Below, piece by piece: positions 1-8,899 of a stretch of DNA of 64,000 nt. The notes below the pieces were generated by a model. It did not search any database. It saw only the letters and a program-made list of their open reading frames with translations, and was not told where the DNA came from. The position numbers were made by a program, and so were the translations under genes. How positions within the stretch are numbered: the stretch's first letter is position 1; the number at the start of each line of letters is the position of its first letter. Source of the stretch: Advenella mimigardefordensis DPN7 (GTDB lineage: Bacteria > Pseudomonadota > Gammaproteobacteria > Burkholderiales > Burkholderiaceae_B); contig NZ_CP003915.1 in assembly GCF_000521505.1 (NCBI RefSeq), positions 1,302,001-1,366,000 of the forward strand, in the 5' to 3' direction.

Positions 1-362
1 ATGACGACGATCAGGAGTCGTCCGTCGTTATATCCGGCGAGCGCCGGCTGCTGGAAATCAAGGATTTTGCCGCCGATATGGATCGCCTGCGCAAGATGTT
101 CTCGCTGTTCGAGCAGAAAACCGATCTGATGCAACTGCTGGATGTGACCGATCGCTCGCAGGGTGTGAAAATCTACATTGGCGGTGATTCGCGCCTCGTG
201 CCCATGGAAGACGTCTCGGTTATCACGGCGCCCTATGGCGTTGACGGGCAAATTGTAGGTACGCTTGGCGTGATCGGCCCAAGCCGCATGTCCTACAATC
301 GCGTGATTCCTATCGTGGATCTGACCGCCAGGCTGTTGTCTAACGCGCTTAGTCATCAATAG
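1..362 (+). CDS. hrcA: Heat-inducible transcription repressor HrcA, C-terminal part
   Basis: The reading frame is open from position 3 and ends at TAG 360-362, so only the last 119 codons are present. The visible part carries the conserved HrcA C-terminal signatures: [10 protein letters not shown], then [14 protein letters not shown], and [14 protein letters not shown] followed by [13 protein letters not shown] close to the end. HrcA is a dimeric repressor that binds CIRCE inverted repeats before chaperone genes; its folding depends on GroEL in other bacteria. Its place just before hemH-grpE-dnaK-dnaJ is typical of Bordetella-like genomes. I see no CIRCE element before grpE or dnaK in this window, so its targets are probably elsewhere (groESL is the usual one in betaproteobacteria). 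The N-terminal winged helix lies outside the window. Confidence 0.95.
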   Translation, partial: DDDQESSVVISGERRLLEIKDFAADMDRLRKMFSLFEQKTDLMQLLDVTDRSQGVKIYIGGDSRLVPMEDVSVITAPYGVDGQIVGTLGVIGPSRMSYNRVIPIVDLTARLLSNALSHQ

Positions 363-581
363 CAGGGCTTGCGGATTCTGCCACAGCAGGCAGTACACGC
401 CGGCCCATTGTGACAGTTGCGGGCGCCGTGCCCATGGCCAGCGCCCAATCCGGGTACAATCCTATCTCTATATTGCATTTGTAAAAGCTGCCATGCGGGG
501 CGCTTTTTGTGAGTTGCCGCGCCGTCCGTGTCTGGCGGACAGTCAGGTGGACAGCATCTTATCCGCAATCTACAGGAAAGC

Positions 582-1571
582 ATGAATACAGGAGTTGTAC
601 TGATCAACCTGGGCACCCCGGCCAGTCCCGATGCGGGTGCAATCCGGGCCTATCTGTCGGAGTTTCTGTCCGATCCGCGCGTGGTTGAAATCCCGCCTGC
701 CCTCTGGAAGCCGATACTCAATCTCGCAGTCCTGCCTCTGCGGCCGTCCAAACTGGTGCCAAAATACCGGCAGATATGGATGGAAGAGGGGTCGCCGCTG
801 CTTGTTTATGGCAGGCGCCTGGCCCAGGGTGTGCAGGCCCAGCTGGACCATGAGCAGGTTCCGGCCACCGTGGTGCTGGCCATGCGCTATGGCGAGCCCT
901 CCATGCAGCAGGCGTTTGCCCAACTGCGTGACGCAGGCTGCGAACGCATTCTGGTTGTGCCTCTTTATCCGCAGTTTGCCGCCAGTACAACCGCTACCAT
1001 TTTCGAACGAACACTGGCGCTGCATCGCGAGGCGCGTGATGTGCCTGAGTTGCGTTTCGTCAAGCGGTTTCATCAGTTGCCCGGTTATCTTGATACCCTG
1101 GCGCAAAATGTGCGCGAGTATTGGCGCGAGCACGGCAAGCCGCAGCAACTGTTGCTTAGCTTTCATGGTCTGCCCAAGCGCTCGGTGGAGCTGGGTGACC
1201 CTTATCTGAAGGATTGTACGGCCACTGCCGAGGCGCTGCAGTTGCGACTCGCTGCGGAAGAGGTGTCGATAGACATCGCTTTTCAAAGCCGCTTCGGCCG
1301 GGCAGAATGGCTCGGTCCTGCCACTTTGTCGGTGCTGCAGGCTTATCCGGGCGACAATATTCGTCACGTTGATGTGCTGTGCCCGGGTTTTGTGGCCGAT
1401 TGCCTGGAAACGCTTGAGGAAATCAGCATTGAATGCGCGCGTGCCTTCAGTCAGGCCGGTGGTGAGCAGTTCCGTTACATTCCCTGCCTGAACGATCACC
1501 CTGACTGGATTCGCGCCATGGCAGGATTGGTTCGGCAACATCTCGCCGGCTGGCCCCAGCCGGACGCGTAA
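582..1571 (+). CDS. hemH: Ferrochelatase HemH
   Basis: Inserts ferrous iron into protoporphyrin IX, the last step of protoheme synthesis. The 329-residue product has the family landmarks: VVLINLGTP at the N-terminus, VPLYPQFAASTTAT in the middle, and SFHGLPKRSVELGDPY with the catalytic histidine. The frame is open further upstream (an alternative start at 528), but ATG 582 has a good ribosome binding site (AGGAAAG, 574-580) and puts the conserved NLGTP motif near residue 10 as in other HemH proteins. The gene lies between hrcA and the grpE-dnaK-dnaJ cluster, 219 bases after hrcA. No strong promoter was seen in that gap beyond a TACAAT at 456-461 with no clear -35 box. Confidence 0.96.
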   Translation: MNTGVVLINLGTPASPDAGAIRAYLSEFLSDPRVVEIPPALWKPILNLAVLPLRPSKLVPKYRQIWMEEGSPLLVYGRRLAQGVQAQLDHEQVPATVVLAMRYGEPSMQQAFAQLRDAGCERILVVPLYPQFAASTTATIFERTLALHREARDVPELRFVKRFHQLPGYLDTLAQNVREYWREHGKPQQLLLSFHGLPKRSVELGDPYLKDCTATAEALQLRLAAEEVSIDIAFQSRFGRAEWLGPATLSVLQAYPGDNIRHVDVLCPGFVADCLETLEEISIECARAFSQAGGEQFRYIPCLNDHPDWIRAMAGLVRQHLAGWPQPDA

Positions 1572-1661
1572 AGGTCTCTCAGGGTTTAAGTCCGCTCTGG
1601 TGCCTGGGTTCTGCTGCCTGGGTGCATGGGGGGCGGCAATACATGTCTACTTTTTTAGAGA

Positions 1662-2543
1662 ATGGTTATGGCAGTCGTTATCCGTGGTCTTTTCGTTTAC
1701 CCAATTAAGTCGTGCGCCGGCATTGCACTGGACCAGGCTTGTATCAGCGCGGCCGGTGTGAAATGGGATCGCCAGTTCATTCTGGTGGATGCGGCCGGCA
1801 ATATGATGACCCAGCGCACCGTACCGCGCATGGTGCTGGTGCAACCTGCCTTGCAGCCTGAACTGGCGCAAATGGTGGTGCATGCACCTGGCGTGCCGGC
1901 GCTGACGGTTTCGCTCGCGGACGCATCACAGCAAGAGGCGCCGGTGTCGGTTAGGGTCTGGTCCGGCTTCCCGTTGGGTGCTGTGGTCAGCGAAGAGGCG
2001 GATCGCTGGTTCAGCGCGGTATTGGGCCAGCCTTGCCGCCTGTTACGCCTGCATGCCCGGTCGCAGCGTCGTGTTACCCCCGAATTTCCTGATAGCTGGC
2101 AGGCACGGCACCAGGATTGGCGGTCCCTGACAGCTCAGGACCAGACGTTCGGCTTTGCCGACGGGTTTCCTTTTTTAATTACCAATATCGCTTCGCTGGA
2201 CGCACTCAACCACCAATTGGCGGCCAAAGACGTTGCGCCGGTGGGCATGATCCGCTTCCGACCCAATATTGTGCTCGAAGGCCTGCCTGAATACGAAGAG
2301 GACTATATTTTCGGCTTGCGCGCCGGCCAGCTGCATTTTGCGCTGGTCAAGCCGTGCCCGCGTTGCCCGATTCCCAATGTTGATCCGGCAACAGCGGCGG
2401 TGGCCGATGAGCCCGGTATCACCCTGATGCAGACCCGCAGCGCAGAACTGGGCGTGTTGTTTGGTGTGAACGCCGTGCTCACCGACAAGGTCAGTGATGT
2501 GCTGCATATCGGACAACAAGTAGAAGCCGAATACGATTTTTGA
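1662..2543 (+). CDS. MOSC domain protein (N-terminal beta-barrel plus MOSC), YcbX-like
   Basis: The 293-residue product starts with the MOSC N-terminal beta-barrel pattern (GLFVYPIKSCAGIALDQA, then WDRQFILVDAAGNMMTQR) and continues into a MOSC domain whose likely cofactor cysteine sits in KPCPRCPIPNVDP. Proteins of this family carry molybdenum cofactor sulfurase C-terminal-like domains; YcbX and mARC relatives reduce N-hydroxylated compounds such as hydroxylaminopurines. The start may be ATG 1662 or ATG 1668, and TAGAG at 1656-1660 could serve either. It sits between hemH and grpE on the same strand, 90 bases after hemH. A Moco-dependent role fits the presence of a full molybdate transporter 6 kb downstream, but that link is inference. 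Confidence 0.88.
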   Translation: MVMAVVIRGLFVYPIKSCAGIALDQACISAAGVKWDRQFILVDAAGNMMTQRTVPRMVLVQPALQPELAQMVVHAPGVPALTVSLADASQQEAPVSVRVWSGFPLGAVVSEEADRWFSAVLGQPCRLLRLHARSQRRVTPEFPDSWQARHQDWRSLTAQDQTFGFADGFPFLITNIASLDALNHQLAAKDVAPVGMIRFRPNIVLEGLPEYEEDYIFGLRAGQLHFALVKPCPRCPIPNVDPATAAVADEPGITLMQTRSAELGVLFGVNAVLTDKVSDVLHIGQQVEAEYDF

Positions 2544-2620
2544 TCGGCACGATCAGGCGGTCAATAGCGCGCTAGCGGGTAACCCTTTTCGGGGTTTCGC
2601 CTGGACGCCCCCGATATACC

Positions 2621-2648
2621 CTTGATTTTTTCGGTGCCGACCCCATTT
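2621..2648 (+). promoter_or_regulatory. Sigma-32 heat-shock promoter before grpE
   Basis: CTTGATT at 2621-2627 and CCCCATTT at 2641-2648, separated by 13 bases, match the sigma-32 consensus (CTTGAA, 13-15 bases, CCCCATNT) almost exactly. The grpE start codon is 38 bases downstream of the -10 box. Confidence 0.88.
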
Positions 2649-2685
2649 TCGGGGATAACCATATTGATTTGACGCAGGAGTAAAA

Positions 2686-3258
2686 ATGACACAGGAATTT
2701 GACCCCAATAAGAACCAGCCTCAGCAGGCAGAAAACGAAGAAAACCAGCAGGCCGACGCTACCGGAGCAGAACCGGACGAAGCCGGTGCAGTCATGGACG
2801 ATCTGGAGGCGAAATACACCGAGCTGGAAACCAAAGTGAGCCAGTATCACGATCAGTTGCTGCGCGCGCATGCCGAAATGGAAAATGTGCGCCGCCGCGC
2901 CCAGGAAGATGTTTCCAAAGCACGTAAATTCGGCACCGAGTCCTTTGCTGAAAGCCTGGTTCCTGTACGCGACAGCCTGGAAGCGGCGCTGGCGCAGGAA
3001 AATCAGTCATTCGAATCACTCCGTGAAGGACTTGAAACCACCCTGCGTCAACTCGCTGCGGCCTTTGAGCGCAATAATCTCAAGGAAGTGGCGCCCGCCG
3101 CCGGCGACAAGTTCGATCCGCACGTACATCAGGCCATTTCTACTGTTCCGGCAGACGTGCCTTCCGGCACCGTGGCCAATACCCTGCAAAAAGGCTATAC
3201 GATCGCCGATCGGGTCCTGCGTCCCGCACTGGTGACCGTTTCAGCAGGTCAGGGCTGA
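2686..3258 (+). CDS. grpE: Nucleotide exchange factor GrpE
   Basis: Releases ADP from DnaK and so resets the chaperone cycle in the cytoplasm. The 190-residue protein has an acidic, Gln/Glu-rich disordered N-terminus, a long coiled coil (about residues 35-100, containing [18 protein letters not shown]) and the C-terminal beta domain with [10 protein letters not shown] and [15 protein letters not shown], the family signature. ATG 2686 follows CAGGAG at 2675-2680. A sigma-32 promoter lies directly upstream. dnaK starts 228 bases later behind its own promoter, so grpE can be transcribed independently. Confidence 0.97.
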   Translation: MTQEFDPNKNQPQQAENEENQQADATGAEPDEAGAVMDDLEAKYTELETKVSQYHDQLLRAHAEMENVRRRAQEDVSKARKFGTESFAESLVPVRDSLEAALAQENQSFESLREGLETTLRQLAAAFERNNLKEVAPAAGDKFDPHVHQAISTVPADVPSGTVANTLQKGYTIADRVLRPALVTVSAGQG

Positions 3259-3372
3259 CTATAATGCGCCGGCAGGCTCGGTCTTGCCGGTCATATTTCT
3301 GTCGGAATGGCGGTTTGCGATCAAAAAACGTGCCAGAAATGCAAAAAAATCACAAAAATCCGGTTTTTTTCT

Positions 3373-3401
3373 CTTGAAATCGCAAACGGCCAGCCCCACG
3401 T
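3373..3401 (+). promoter_or_regulatory. Sigma-32 heat-shock promoter before dnaK
   Basis: CTTGAAA at 3373-3379 is a perfect sigma-32 -35 box. CCCCACGT at 3394-3401, 14 bases further on, serves as the -10. The dnaK ATG lies 85 bases downstream. No CIRCE repeat overlaps it. Confidence 0.88.
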
Positions 3402-3486
3402 ACAACACAACGAAAGATCCTGTATCGCATCCAAGGTGCCGGCAGGATCCATTATTTTGAATTATTTGATTATAGGGTAGACTCAA

Positions 3487-5415
3487 ATGGGAAAAATCAT
3501 TGGTATTGACTTGGGTACCACCAACAGCTGTGTATCAGTGCTGGACGGCGATAACGTCAAGATTCTGGAAAATGCCGAGGGCGCGCGCACGACGCCTTCT
3601 ATTATTGCGTACATGGAAGATGGCGAAACCCTGGTTGGCGCACCAGCCAAACGTCAGGCAGTAACCAATCCGACCAATACGCTTTACGCGGTAAAACGCC
3701 TGATCGGCCGCAAATTCGAAGAAAAAGCAGTTCAGAAAGACATTGATCTGATGCCTTACGCTATTATCAAAGCGGATAACGGCGATGCATGGGTTGAAGC
3801 GCGCGGCAAAAAAATGGCGCCTCCTCAGGTTTCTGCTGAAATCCTGCGTAAAATGAAAAAAACCGCCGAAGACTATCTGGGCGAAGAAGTAACCGAAGCC
3901 GTTATCACGGTGCCTGCTTACTTTAACGACAGTCAGCGTCAGGCAACCAAAGATGCAGGCCGTATTGCCGGTCTGGAAGTGAAACGGATCATCAACGAGC
4001 CAACAGCGGCTGCCCTGGCTTTTGGCCTGGACAAAACCGAAAAAGGCGATCGCAAAATCGCGGTTTATGACCTGGGTGGCGGTACATTTGACGTGTCCAT
4101 CATCGAAATCGCCGATGTTGACGGTGAGAAACAGTTCGAAGTGCTGTCTACCAACGGTGACACCTTCCTGGGTGGTGAAGACTTTGACCAGCGCATTATT
4201 GACTACATCATCGCCGAGTTCAAAAAAGAGCAGGGTGTTGACCTGGGTAAAGACGTGCTGGCGCTGCAACGCCTGAAAGAAGCCGCTGAAAAAGCCAAAA
4301 TCGAGCTGTCTTCCACCGCACAGACCGAAGTCAACCTGCCCTACATCACGGCCGATGCTTCGGGTCCTAAACACCTGACGCTGAAAATCACCCGTGCCAA
4401 ACTGGAAGCGCTGGTTGAAGATCTGATCGAACGCACGATTGCACCTTGCCGTACAGCGGTTACTGATGCCGGTGTCAAAGTATCCGATATCGACGACGTG
4501 ATCCTGGTCGGTGGTATGACCCGTATGCCCAAAGTGCAGGAAAAAGTGAAAGAGTTCTTCGGCAAGGATCCACGTAAAGACGTGAACCCTGACGAAGCCG
4601 TGGCTGCCGGTGCTGCCATCCAGGGCTCTGTGCTCTCTGGTGATCGTAAAGACGTGTTGCTGCTGGACGTGACTCCTTTGTCTCTGGGTATTGAAACCCT
4701 GGGCGGCGTCATGACCAAAATGATCCAGAAAAACACCACGATCCCAACCCGTTTCACGCAAACATTCTCTACTGCAGAGGATAATCAGCCTGCGGTGACC
4801 ATCAAGGTCTTCCAGGGCGAGCGTGAAGTGGCTGCCGGTAACAAGGCACTGGGCGAGTTCAATCTGGAAGGAATTCCACCTGCTGCACGTGGCCTGCCAC
4901 AAATCGAGGTAACGTTTGACATTGACGCCAACGGTATTTTGCATGTATCTGCAAAAGACAAAGGTACCGGCAAGGAAAACAAAATCACGATCAAGGCCAA
5001 CTCCGGTTTGTCTGAAGACGAAATCCAGCGCATGGTTAAAGATGCTGAAGCACACGCCGACGAAGATCATCGTGTTGCCGAGCTGGCCCAGACCCGTAAT
5101 CAGGCCGACGCGCTGGTTCATTCAACCCGCAAGTCACTGACCGAATACGGCGACAAGCTGGAAGCGGCCGACAAGGAAGCGATCGAAGCGGCCCTCAAAG
5201 AGCTCGAAGACGTGCTCAAAGATGGCGACAAGGCTGCGATCGATGCCAAAGTCGAAGTGCTGACAACCGCATCGCAGAAACTGGGCGAGAAAATGTACGC
5301 TGACATGCAGGCACAGGCGCAAGCCCAGGGTGAGCCAGGTGCTGAACAGGCTCAGCCAGCAGACGACAACGTTGTTGACGCTGATTTCAAAGAAGTGAAA
5401 CGCGACGACAAATAA
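3487..5415 (+). CDS. dnaK: Chaperone protein DnaK (Hsp70)
   Basis: ATP-driven Hsp70 chaperone, 642 residues, the normal length for proteobacterial DnaK. The ATPase domain (about 1-380) opens with [17 protein letters not shown] and contains [17 protein letters not shown] and [13 protein letters not shown]. The linker [19 protein letters not shown] leads into the substrate-binding domain and lid, and the tail ends with [12 protein letters not shown]. The start ATG 3487 is preceded by AGGG at 3474-3477. Codon use is stronger and more AAA-rich than in the neighbours, as expected for a highly expressed gene. A hairpin terminator lies between dnaK and dnaJ, so dnaJ may depend on read-through. Confidence 0.99.
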   Translation: MGKIIGIDLGTTNSCVSVLDGDNVKILENAEGARTTPSIIAYMEDGETLVGAPAKRQAVTNPTNTLYAVKRLIGRKFEEKAVQKDIDLMPYAIIKADNGDAWVEARGKKMAPPQVSAEILRKMKKTAEDYLGEEVTEAVITVPAYFNDSQRQATKDAGRIAGLEVKRIINEPTAAALAFGLDKTEKGDRKIAVYDLGGGTFDVSIIEIADVDGEKQFEVLSTNGDTFLGGEDFDQRIIDYIIAEFKKEQGVDLGKDVLALQRLKEAAEKAKIELSSTAQTEVNLPYITADASGPKHLTLKITRAKLEALVEDLIERTIAPCRTAVTDAGVKVSDIDDVILVGGMTRMPKVQEKVKEFFGKDPRKDVNPDEAVAAGAAIQGSVLSGDRKDVLLLDVTPLSLGIETLGGVMTKMIQKNTTIPTRFTQTFSTAEDNQPAVTIKVFQGEREVAAGNKALGEFNLEGIPPAARGLPQIEVTFDIDANGILHVSAKDKGTGKENKITIKANSGLSEDEIQRMVKDAEAHADEDHRVAELAQTRNQADALVHSTRKSLTEYGDKLEAADKEAIEAALKELEDVLKDGDKAAIDAKVEVLTTASQKLGEKMYADMQAQAQAQGEPGAEQAQPADDNVVDADFKEVKRDDK

Positions 5416-5436
5416 TGCAGTTTGTCTGATTCAAAA

Positions 5437-5478
5437 ACCCGGCCAGTCTGAAAATGACAGGGCCGGGTATTGTTTTTT
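5437..5478 (+). terminator. Rho-independent terminator or attenuator between dnaK and dnaJ
   Basis: ACCCGGCC (5437-5444) pairs with GGCCGGGT (5461-5468), with AGTC/GAC able to extend the stem inward, followed by ATTGTTTTTT. Placed 22 bases after the dnaK stop, it probably lowers dnaJ expression relative to dnaK. Confidence 0.85.
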
Positions 5479-5511
5479 ATATTAGAGAAGAAATCTAAAG
5501 GCGTATAACAG

Positions 5512-6633
5512 ATGGCAAAACGTGATTATTACGAAGCCCTGGGTCTGGCCAAGAATGCTTCGGACGAGGATATCAAGAAGGCATATCGCAAACTCGCCAT
5601 GAAGTATCACCCGGATCGCAATCCGGACAGCAAAGAGGCCGAGGAAAAATTCAAGGAAGCCAAAGAAGCCTACGAAATGCTGTCCGACCCGCAAAAACGC
5701 GATGCGTATGACCGCTATGGTCATGCGGGCGTCGATCCCAACGCAGGCATGGGGGGCGCCGGCGGTGCCGGCTTTGGCGATGTCTTTGGTGACATTTTCG
5801 GCGACATCTTCGGTGGTGGCGGCGGACGGCGTGGCGGTGGCCCGCAAGTATTCCGCGGCGCCGATCTGCGCTATCGGCTGGATATTACCCTTGAGCAGGC
5901 TGCCAAGGGAATGGAAACCGAGATTCGTGTGCCCAGCTGGGAAAACTGTGATGTCTGTCACGGTTCCGGCGCTAAACCGGGCACCGAGCCTACCACCTGC
6001 CACACCTGCCATGGTGCGGGCGCAGTGCGTATGCAGCAGGGCTTTTTCAGCGTCCAGCAAACCTGCCCGACCTGCCACGGCACCGGCAAGGAAATCAAGG
6101 AGCCATGCACGGCATGTGACGGCGTAGGCCGCAAGCGCAAGAACAAAACCCTGCAGGTCAAAATTCCTGCCGGTATCGACGACGGAATGCGTATTCGCTC
6201 TGGCGGTAACGGTGAGCCCGGTGTTAACGGTGGCCCCGCGGGCGATTTGTATGTTGAAATTTCCATTAAGGAGCACAGCATATTCAAACGCGACGGCGAC
6301 GATCTGCACTGCGAAGTGCCGCTGCCGTTTGTGACGGCAACGCTCGGCGGCGACCTGGAAGTGCCCACATTGGGCGGTAAAGGCGAGATAACAGTGCCTG
6401 AAGGAACACAGACCGGCAAGGTTTTCCGTTTGCGAGGCAAGGGCATTAAAGGCGTACGGGCATCCTATCCAGGTGACTTGTATTGCCATGTGGTTGTCGA
6501 AACTCCAATCCGCCTGAGTGACGAACAAAAGGATCTGCTGCGGCAGTTCGAGACGTCGCTTAACGATGGAGGCGATCGCCATTCCCCAAAGAATAAGTCC
6601 TGGACTGACAGAGTGAAAGATTTTTTCAGCTGA
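5512..6633 (+). CDS. dnaJ: Chaperone protein DnaJ (Hsp40)
   Basis: Co-chaperone that stimulates the DnaK ATPase and delivers substrates. The 373-residue product shows the full type I architecture: J domain (about 1-70) with HPD at residues 33-35, a Gly/Phe-rich linker (about 80-115), the zinc centre with four repeats ([32 protein letters not shown]; about 145-210) and the C-terminal beta domains ([12 protein letters not shown]). Start ATG 5512 follows a weak purine-rich stretch. It ends in a strong terminator and closes the heat-shock block. Confidence 0.98.
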   Translation: MAKRDYYEALGLAKNASDEDIKKAYRKLAMKYHPDRNPDSKEAEEKFKEAKEAYEMLSDPQKRDAYDRYGHAGVDPNAGMGGAGGAGFGDVFGDIFGDIFGGGGGRRGGGPQVFRGADLRYRLDITLEQAAKGMETEIRVPSWENCDVCHGSGAKPGTEPTTCHTCHGAGAVRMQQGFFSVQQTCPTCHGTGKEIKEPCTACDGVGRKRKNKTLQVKIPAGIDDGMRIRSGGNGEPGVNGGPAGDLYVEISIKEHSIFKRDGDDLHCEVPLPFVTATLGGDLEVPTLGGKGEITVPEGTQTGKVFRLRGKGIKGVRASYPGDLYCHVVVETPIRLSDEQKDLLRQFETSLNDGGDRHSPKNKSWTDRVKDFFS

Positions 6634-6673
6634 TCACTGAACATGCCTGTCCAGGCACCCGTTCCTATTTAGA

Positions 6674-6702
6674 ATGCACGTATCACTACGTGCATTTTTT
6701 TT
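6674..6702 (+). terminator. Rho-independent terminator after dnaJ
   Basis: A perfect 9-bp stem ATGCACGTA (6674-6682) / TACGTGCAT (6687-6695) with a TCAC loop is followed by a run of eight T. Confidence 0.94.
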
Positions 6703-6747
6703 GCACTATCGCGTGTTTGCTACGTTCAATCTCGGGGAGTATGTCAT

Positions 6748-7638
6748 ATGTCATCAACAAGCAGTCTTCGTTTTGCGCTGGCCGCCAATCGCCTGCATCA
6801 TGCAACGCCGGATGCAGGTCTGTTTACCTGGCTCAAAGCATCATCCGAGACGATCCGCGAGCTGGATATCGAACTGCACACCGTTGGTCGGACTTATGAC
6901 GCGATTCAGCGTGAAGGCTTTCTGTCGGGTTACCGGAAAAATATTCGCTATCCGTACGGGCGCGAAGGCGGCTTGATGAAGCTGGTATCACGCGTCACCA
7001 TTCACGAAGCCACACCCATTACGCTGGATGGTGCCATTTATCTTATCGATCCGGTCGATCCTTCGTCCATTTTTCCCGAGGCACTCGCGCTGAAACGCCA
7101 GTGTATTACCCACGGCAAGCCATTTATTTCAACGGTCGCGGGGGCGATTGAATGGATGGAAGTGGAACGTGTCATGGCCGGGCGGGACCCGCTCTCAGAC
7201 TGCCTGTCGGCCGAGGTAATCCGTGGTCAGACCCTGGCGCTGATTTCCCACGATGCGCTCAAAGCAGAAATGGTCGCTTATGCCTCGCAGTATTTCGACA
7301 TTCTCTCGCTGTTCGAGCGCCGCGTTGCCACCGGTACGACGGGCGGTTTGCTGAACGAACTGGCGTGGTCCAAGGGCTGGCCAGAAGACAAGCCCTGGGT
7401 GGACCGCTATTTAAGCGGCCCTCTGGGTGGTGACGCGCAGATTGCCGATTTGGTGCTGGATAGAAAATGCCAGCGCGTTATTTTTTTCGAAGATCCGCAT
7501 GTGGCCCGTCAGCACGAAGCAGATATCCAATTGCTGGAGCGGGCAGTGCGCGTGGCGACACACGATGCCACCTGCGCGACCGCAAGAGAAGTGGCTCGCA
7601 AATGGGCCGAGGCGGTACAGCGCGCCAACGCTGGATAA
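6748..7638 (+). CDS. mgsA: Methylglyoxal synthase with an extra degenerate N-terminal MGS-like domain
   Basis: The C-terminal half (about residues 160-290 of 296) matches methylglyoxal synthase, which converts dihydroxyacetone phosphate to methylglyoxal and phosphate: ALISHDALK (H168, D169), ATGTTGG (194-200), SGPLGGD (223-229, the catalytic Asp is D229) and FFEDP with QHEAD (H256, D259). These correspond to the catalytic His and Asp residues of the E. coli enzyme, so activity is likely. E. coli MgsA has only about 152 residues; here about 155 residues precede it. That N-terminal part appears to be a second, decayed copy: RYPYGREGGLMKLV (67-80) lines up with YLSGPLGGDAQIADLV, and IYLIDPVDPS with VIFFEDPHVA, with the catalytic residues lost. 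The GGGGAG at 6734-6739 supports ATG 6748. It is a single-gene unit, isolated by the dnaJ terminator upstream. Confidence 0.82.
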   Translation: MSSTSSLRFALAANRLHHATPDAGLFTWLKASSETIRELDIELHTVGRTYDAIQREGFLSGYRKNIRYPYGREGGLMKLVSRVTIHEATPITLDGAIYLIDPVDPSSIFPEALALKRQCITHGKPFISTVAGAIEWMEVERVMAGRDPLSDCLSAEVIRGQTLALISHDALKAEMVAYASQYFDILSLFERRVATGTTGGLLNELAWSKGWPEDKPWVDRYLSGPLGGDAQIADLVLDRKCQRVIFFEDPHVARQHEADIQLLERAVRVATHDATCATAREVARKWAEAVQRANAG

Positions 7639-7771
7639 ACCGGTTTGCGCCTGGCTGACAGCCGCGGGGTAGGGTGCCGGTTGCGCAGGTGTTTGCCTGC
7701 GGTGAATCGGATTTGCTGGCAGGGCCGCGTTCACTTGCAGGCGTTGACCTTTCAAAGGGATTGCTGCTGTT

Positions 7772-7798
7772 CTCCTGTGACATGATTTGTCACAGGAG
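7772..7798. promoter_or_regulatory. Perfect inverted repeat upstream of the modA ModE box
   Basis: CTCCTGTGACA (7772-7782), five-base loop TGATT, then TGTCACAGGAG (7788-7798). No T-run follows on either strand, so it is not an obvious terminator. It lies 12 bases upstream of the ModE palindrome. It could be a second operator; the regulator is unknown. Confidence 0.55.
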
Positions 7799-7810
7799 TA
7801 GACATCATTG

Positions 7811-7844
7811 GATTCCGATATATAATTACTTATATATCGGAATC
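7811..7844 (+). promoter_or_regulatory. ModE operator (molybdate box) before modA
   Basis: GATTCCGATATATAA (7811-7825), TTAC, TTATATATCGGAATC (7830-7844) is a perfect 15-bp inverted repeat. The core CGATATATA, six bases, TATATATCG fits the ModE consensus (TATATA arms with about six bases between). Since modE is the last gene of the downstream operon, the natural reading is molybdate-dependent repression of modABC-modE. Confidence 0.85.
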
Positions 7845-7916
7845 GACTTCCTGTTGTTGCCAAGTTCATGTGGAGCCGTCCCGTGTTGTCTTAACCCTAT
7901 TATTCTGCAGGAAGTC

Positions 7917-8693
7917 ATGAAACAAAAATCTCTTCGCAGCAACGCGCTGGTACGTGCGCTGGGCGCCGGCCTGGTTCTCTCTGTTGTCTCTTTCGCCGCT
8001 CAGGCAGGCACGCTCACAGTCTCCGCTGCCGCCAGCCTGACCAATGTCTTTAACGATGTTGCCGCCGCCTATAAAAAGGCGCATCCGGATACCACCATCC
8101 AGTATAACTTTGCCGCTTCAGGCGCTCTGTTGCAGCAGATTCGTCAGGGCGCCCCGGTTGACGTGTTCGCATCTGCTGATCAGAAAACCATGAACGACGC
8201 AGCCAAGGCTGGCTTGCTGGACGAAGCCACCCGCAAAAATTTCGTTCGCAATGAGGTTGTGTTGATTACGCCATCGTCATCGAATGGAGAGGTTAAAGAC
8301 CTGCAAAGCCTTAAATCGCCTGCGGTAAGTAAAATTGCAGTGGGCAGCGTTGCCAGTGTACCGGTAGGACGCTACACCGAGGAAGGTCTGGAAAAAAGCG
8401 GCCAGTGGGAAAAATTAACGCCCAAGTTCATTTTTGCTGAAAACGTACGCCAGGTACTGGATTATGTCTCACGCGGTGAAGTGCAGGCCGGATTCGTTTA
8501 TGCTACCGATGCGGCTGTACGCAGCGACAAGGTCAGGGTTGTTCAGTCTTTGCCAATCGATACGGTTGTGAGCTATCCGGTAGCCGTCATCAAAACGTCG
8601 CCAAACGCTGCCGAGGCCCGTTCGTTTGTTGAGTTTCTGGATTCGGATCAGGCTCAGGAAATCTTCTCTAAAGCCGGATTCAGGAAACCCTGA
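7917..8693 (+). CDS. modA: Molybdate ABC transporter periplasmic binding protein ModA
   Basis: Periplasmic receptor of the high-affinity molybdate importer, 258 residues. A signal peptide runs to about residue 30 (AAQA before GTLTVSAAASLT). ModA features follow: VSAAASLTNVFNDVAAAY, NFAASGALLQQIRQGAPVDV, FASADQKTMNDA and GFVYATDAAV. The frame is open upstream to 7674, but ATG 7917 begins a proper signal peptide and follows CAGGAAG at 7908-7914, and the longer form would read through the operator. It is the first gene of modABC-modE. A gap of 206 bases with a small hairpin separates it from modB. Confidence 0.95.
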   Translation: MKQKSLRSNALVRALGAGLVLSVVSFAAQAGTLTVSAAASLTNVFNDVAAAYKKAHPDTTIQYNFAASGALLQQIRQGAPVDVFASADQKTMNDAAKAGLLDEATRKNFVRNEVVLITPSSSNGEVKDLQSLKSPAVSKIAVGSVASVPVGRYTEEGLEKSGQWEKLTPKFIFAENVRQVLDYVSRGEVQAGFVYATDAAVRSDKVRVVQSLPIDTVVSYPVAVIKTSPNAAEARSFVEFLDSDQAQEIFSKAGFRKP

Positions 8694-8732
8694 TCTGGGG
8701 TTCAATTGCAGCGGGGCGCACAAGGCTGAAAG

Positions 8733-8750
8733 AGCAGGCGCCGGCCTGCT
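8733..8750 (+). other. Hairpin between modA and modB
   Basis: AGCAGGC (8733-8739) / GCCTGCT (8744-8750) with a GCCG loop, followed only by GCCTTTG. It could be a weak attenuator or an mRNA-stabilising structure that makes ModA more abundant than ModBC. The rest of the 206-base gap shows nothing else clear. Confidence 0.4.
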
Positions 8751-8899
8751 GCCTTTGTGTCCCCTGCCGCACCTGGTGCGCTTGTTGCGCTTTTTCGCTT
8801 CCATTGCGCCTGGCCATGCGTATGCGCTCTTAACGCATGAGGCGATGCCCGGCGTCGTCACCGCAGTAGTTTTTCTTGTCACTCTAAATTGAATTACTC

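Noticed and set aside
570..1541. Long minus-strand open frame opposite hemH
   Set aside because: Composition is typical of an antisense shadow and it lacks any motif.
2544..3486. CIRCE element (TTAGCACTC, nine bases, GAGTGCTAA) expected near hrcA targets
   Set aside because: Not found before grpE or dnaK; the sigma-32 promoters explain their control.
3535..5121. Long open frame of 528 codons on the strand opposite dnaK
   Set aside because: It mirrors the codon bias of a highly expressed gene; the translation is rich in Phe, His and Gln with no domain. It is an antisense shadow.
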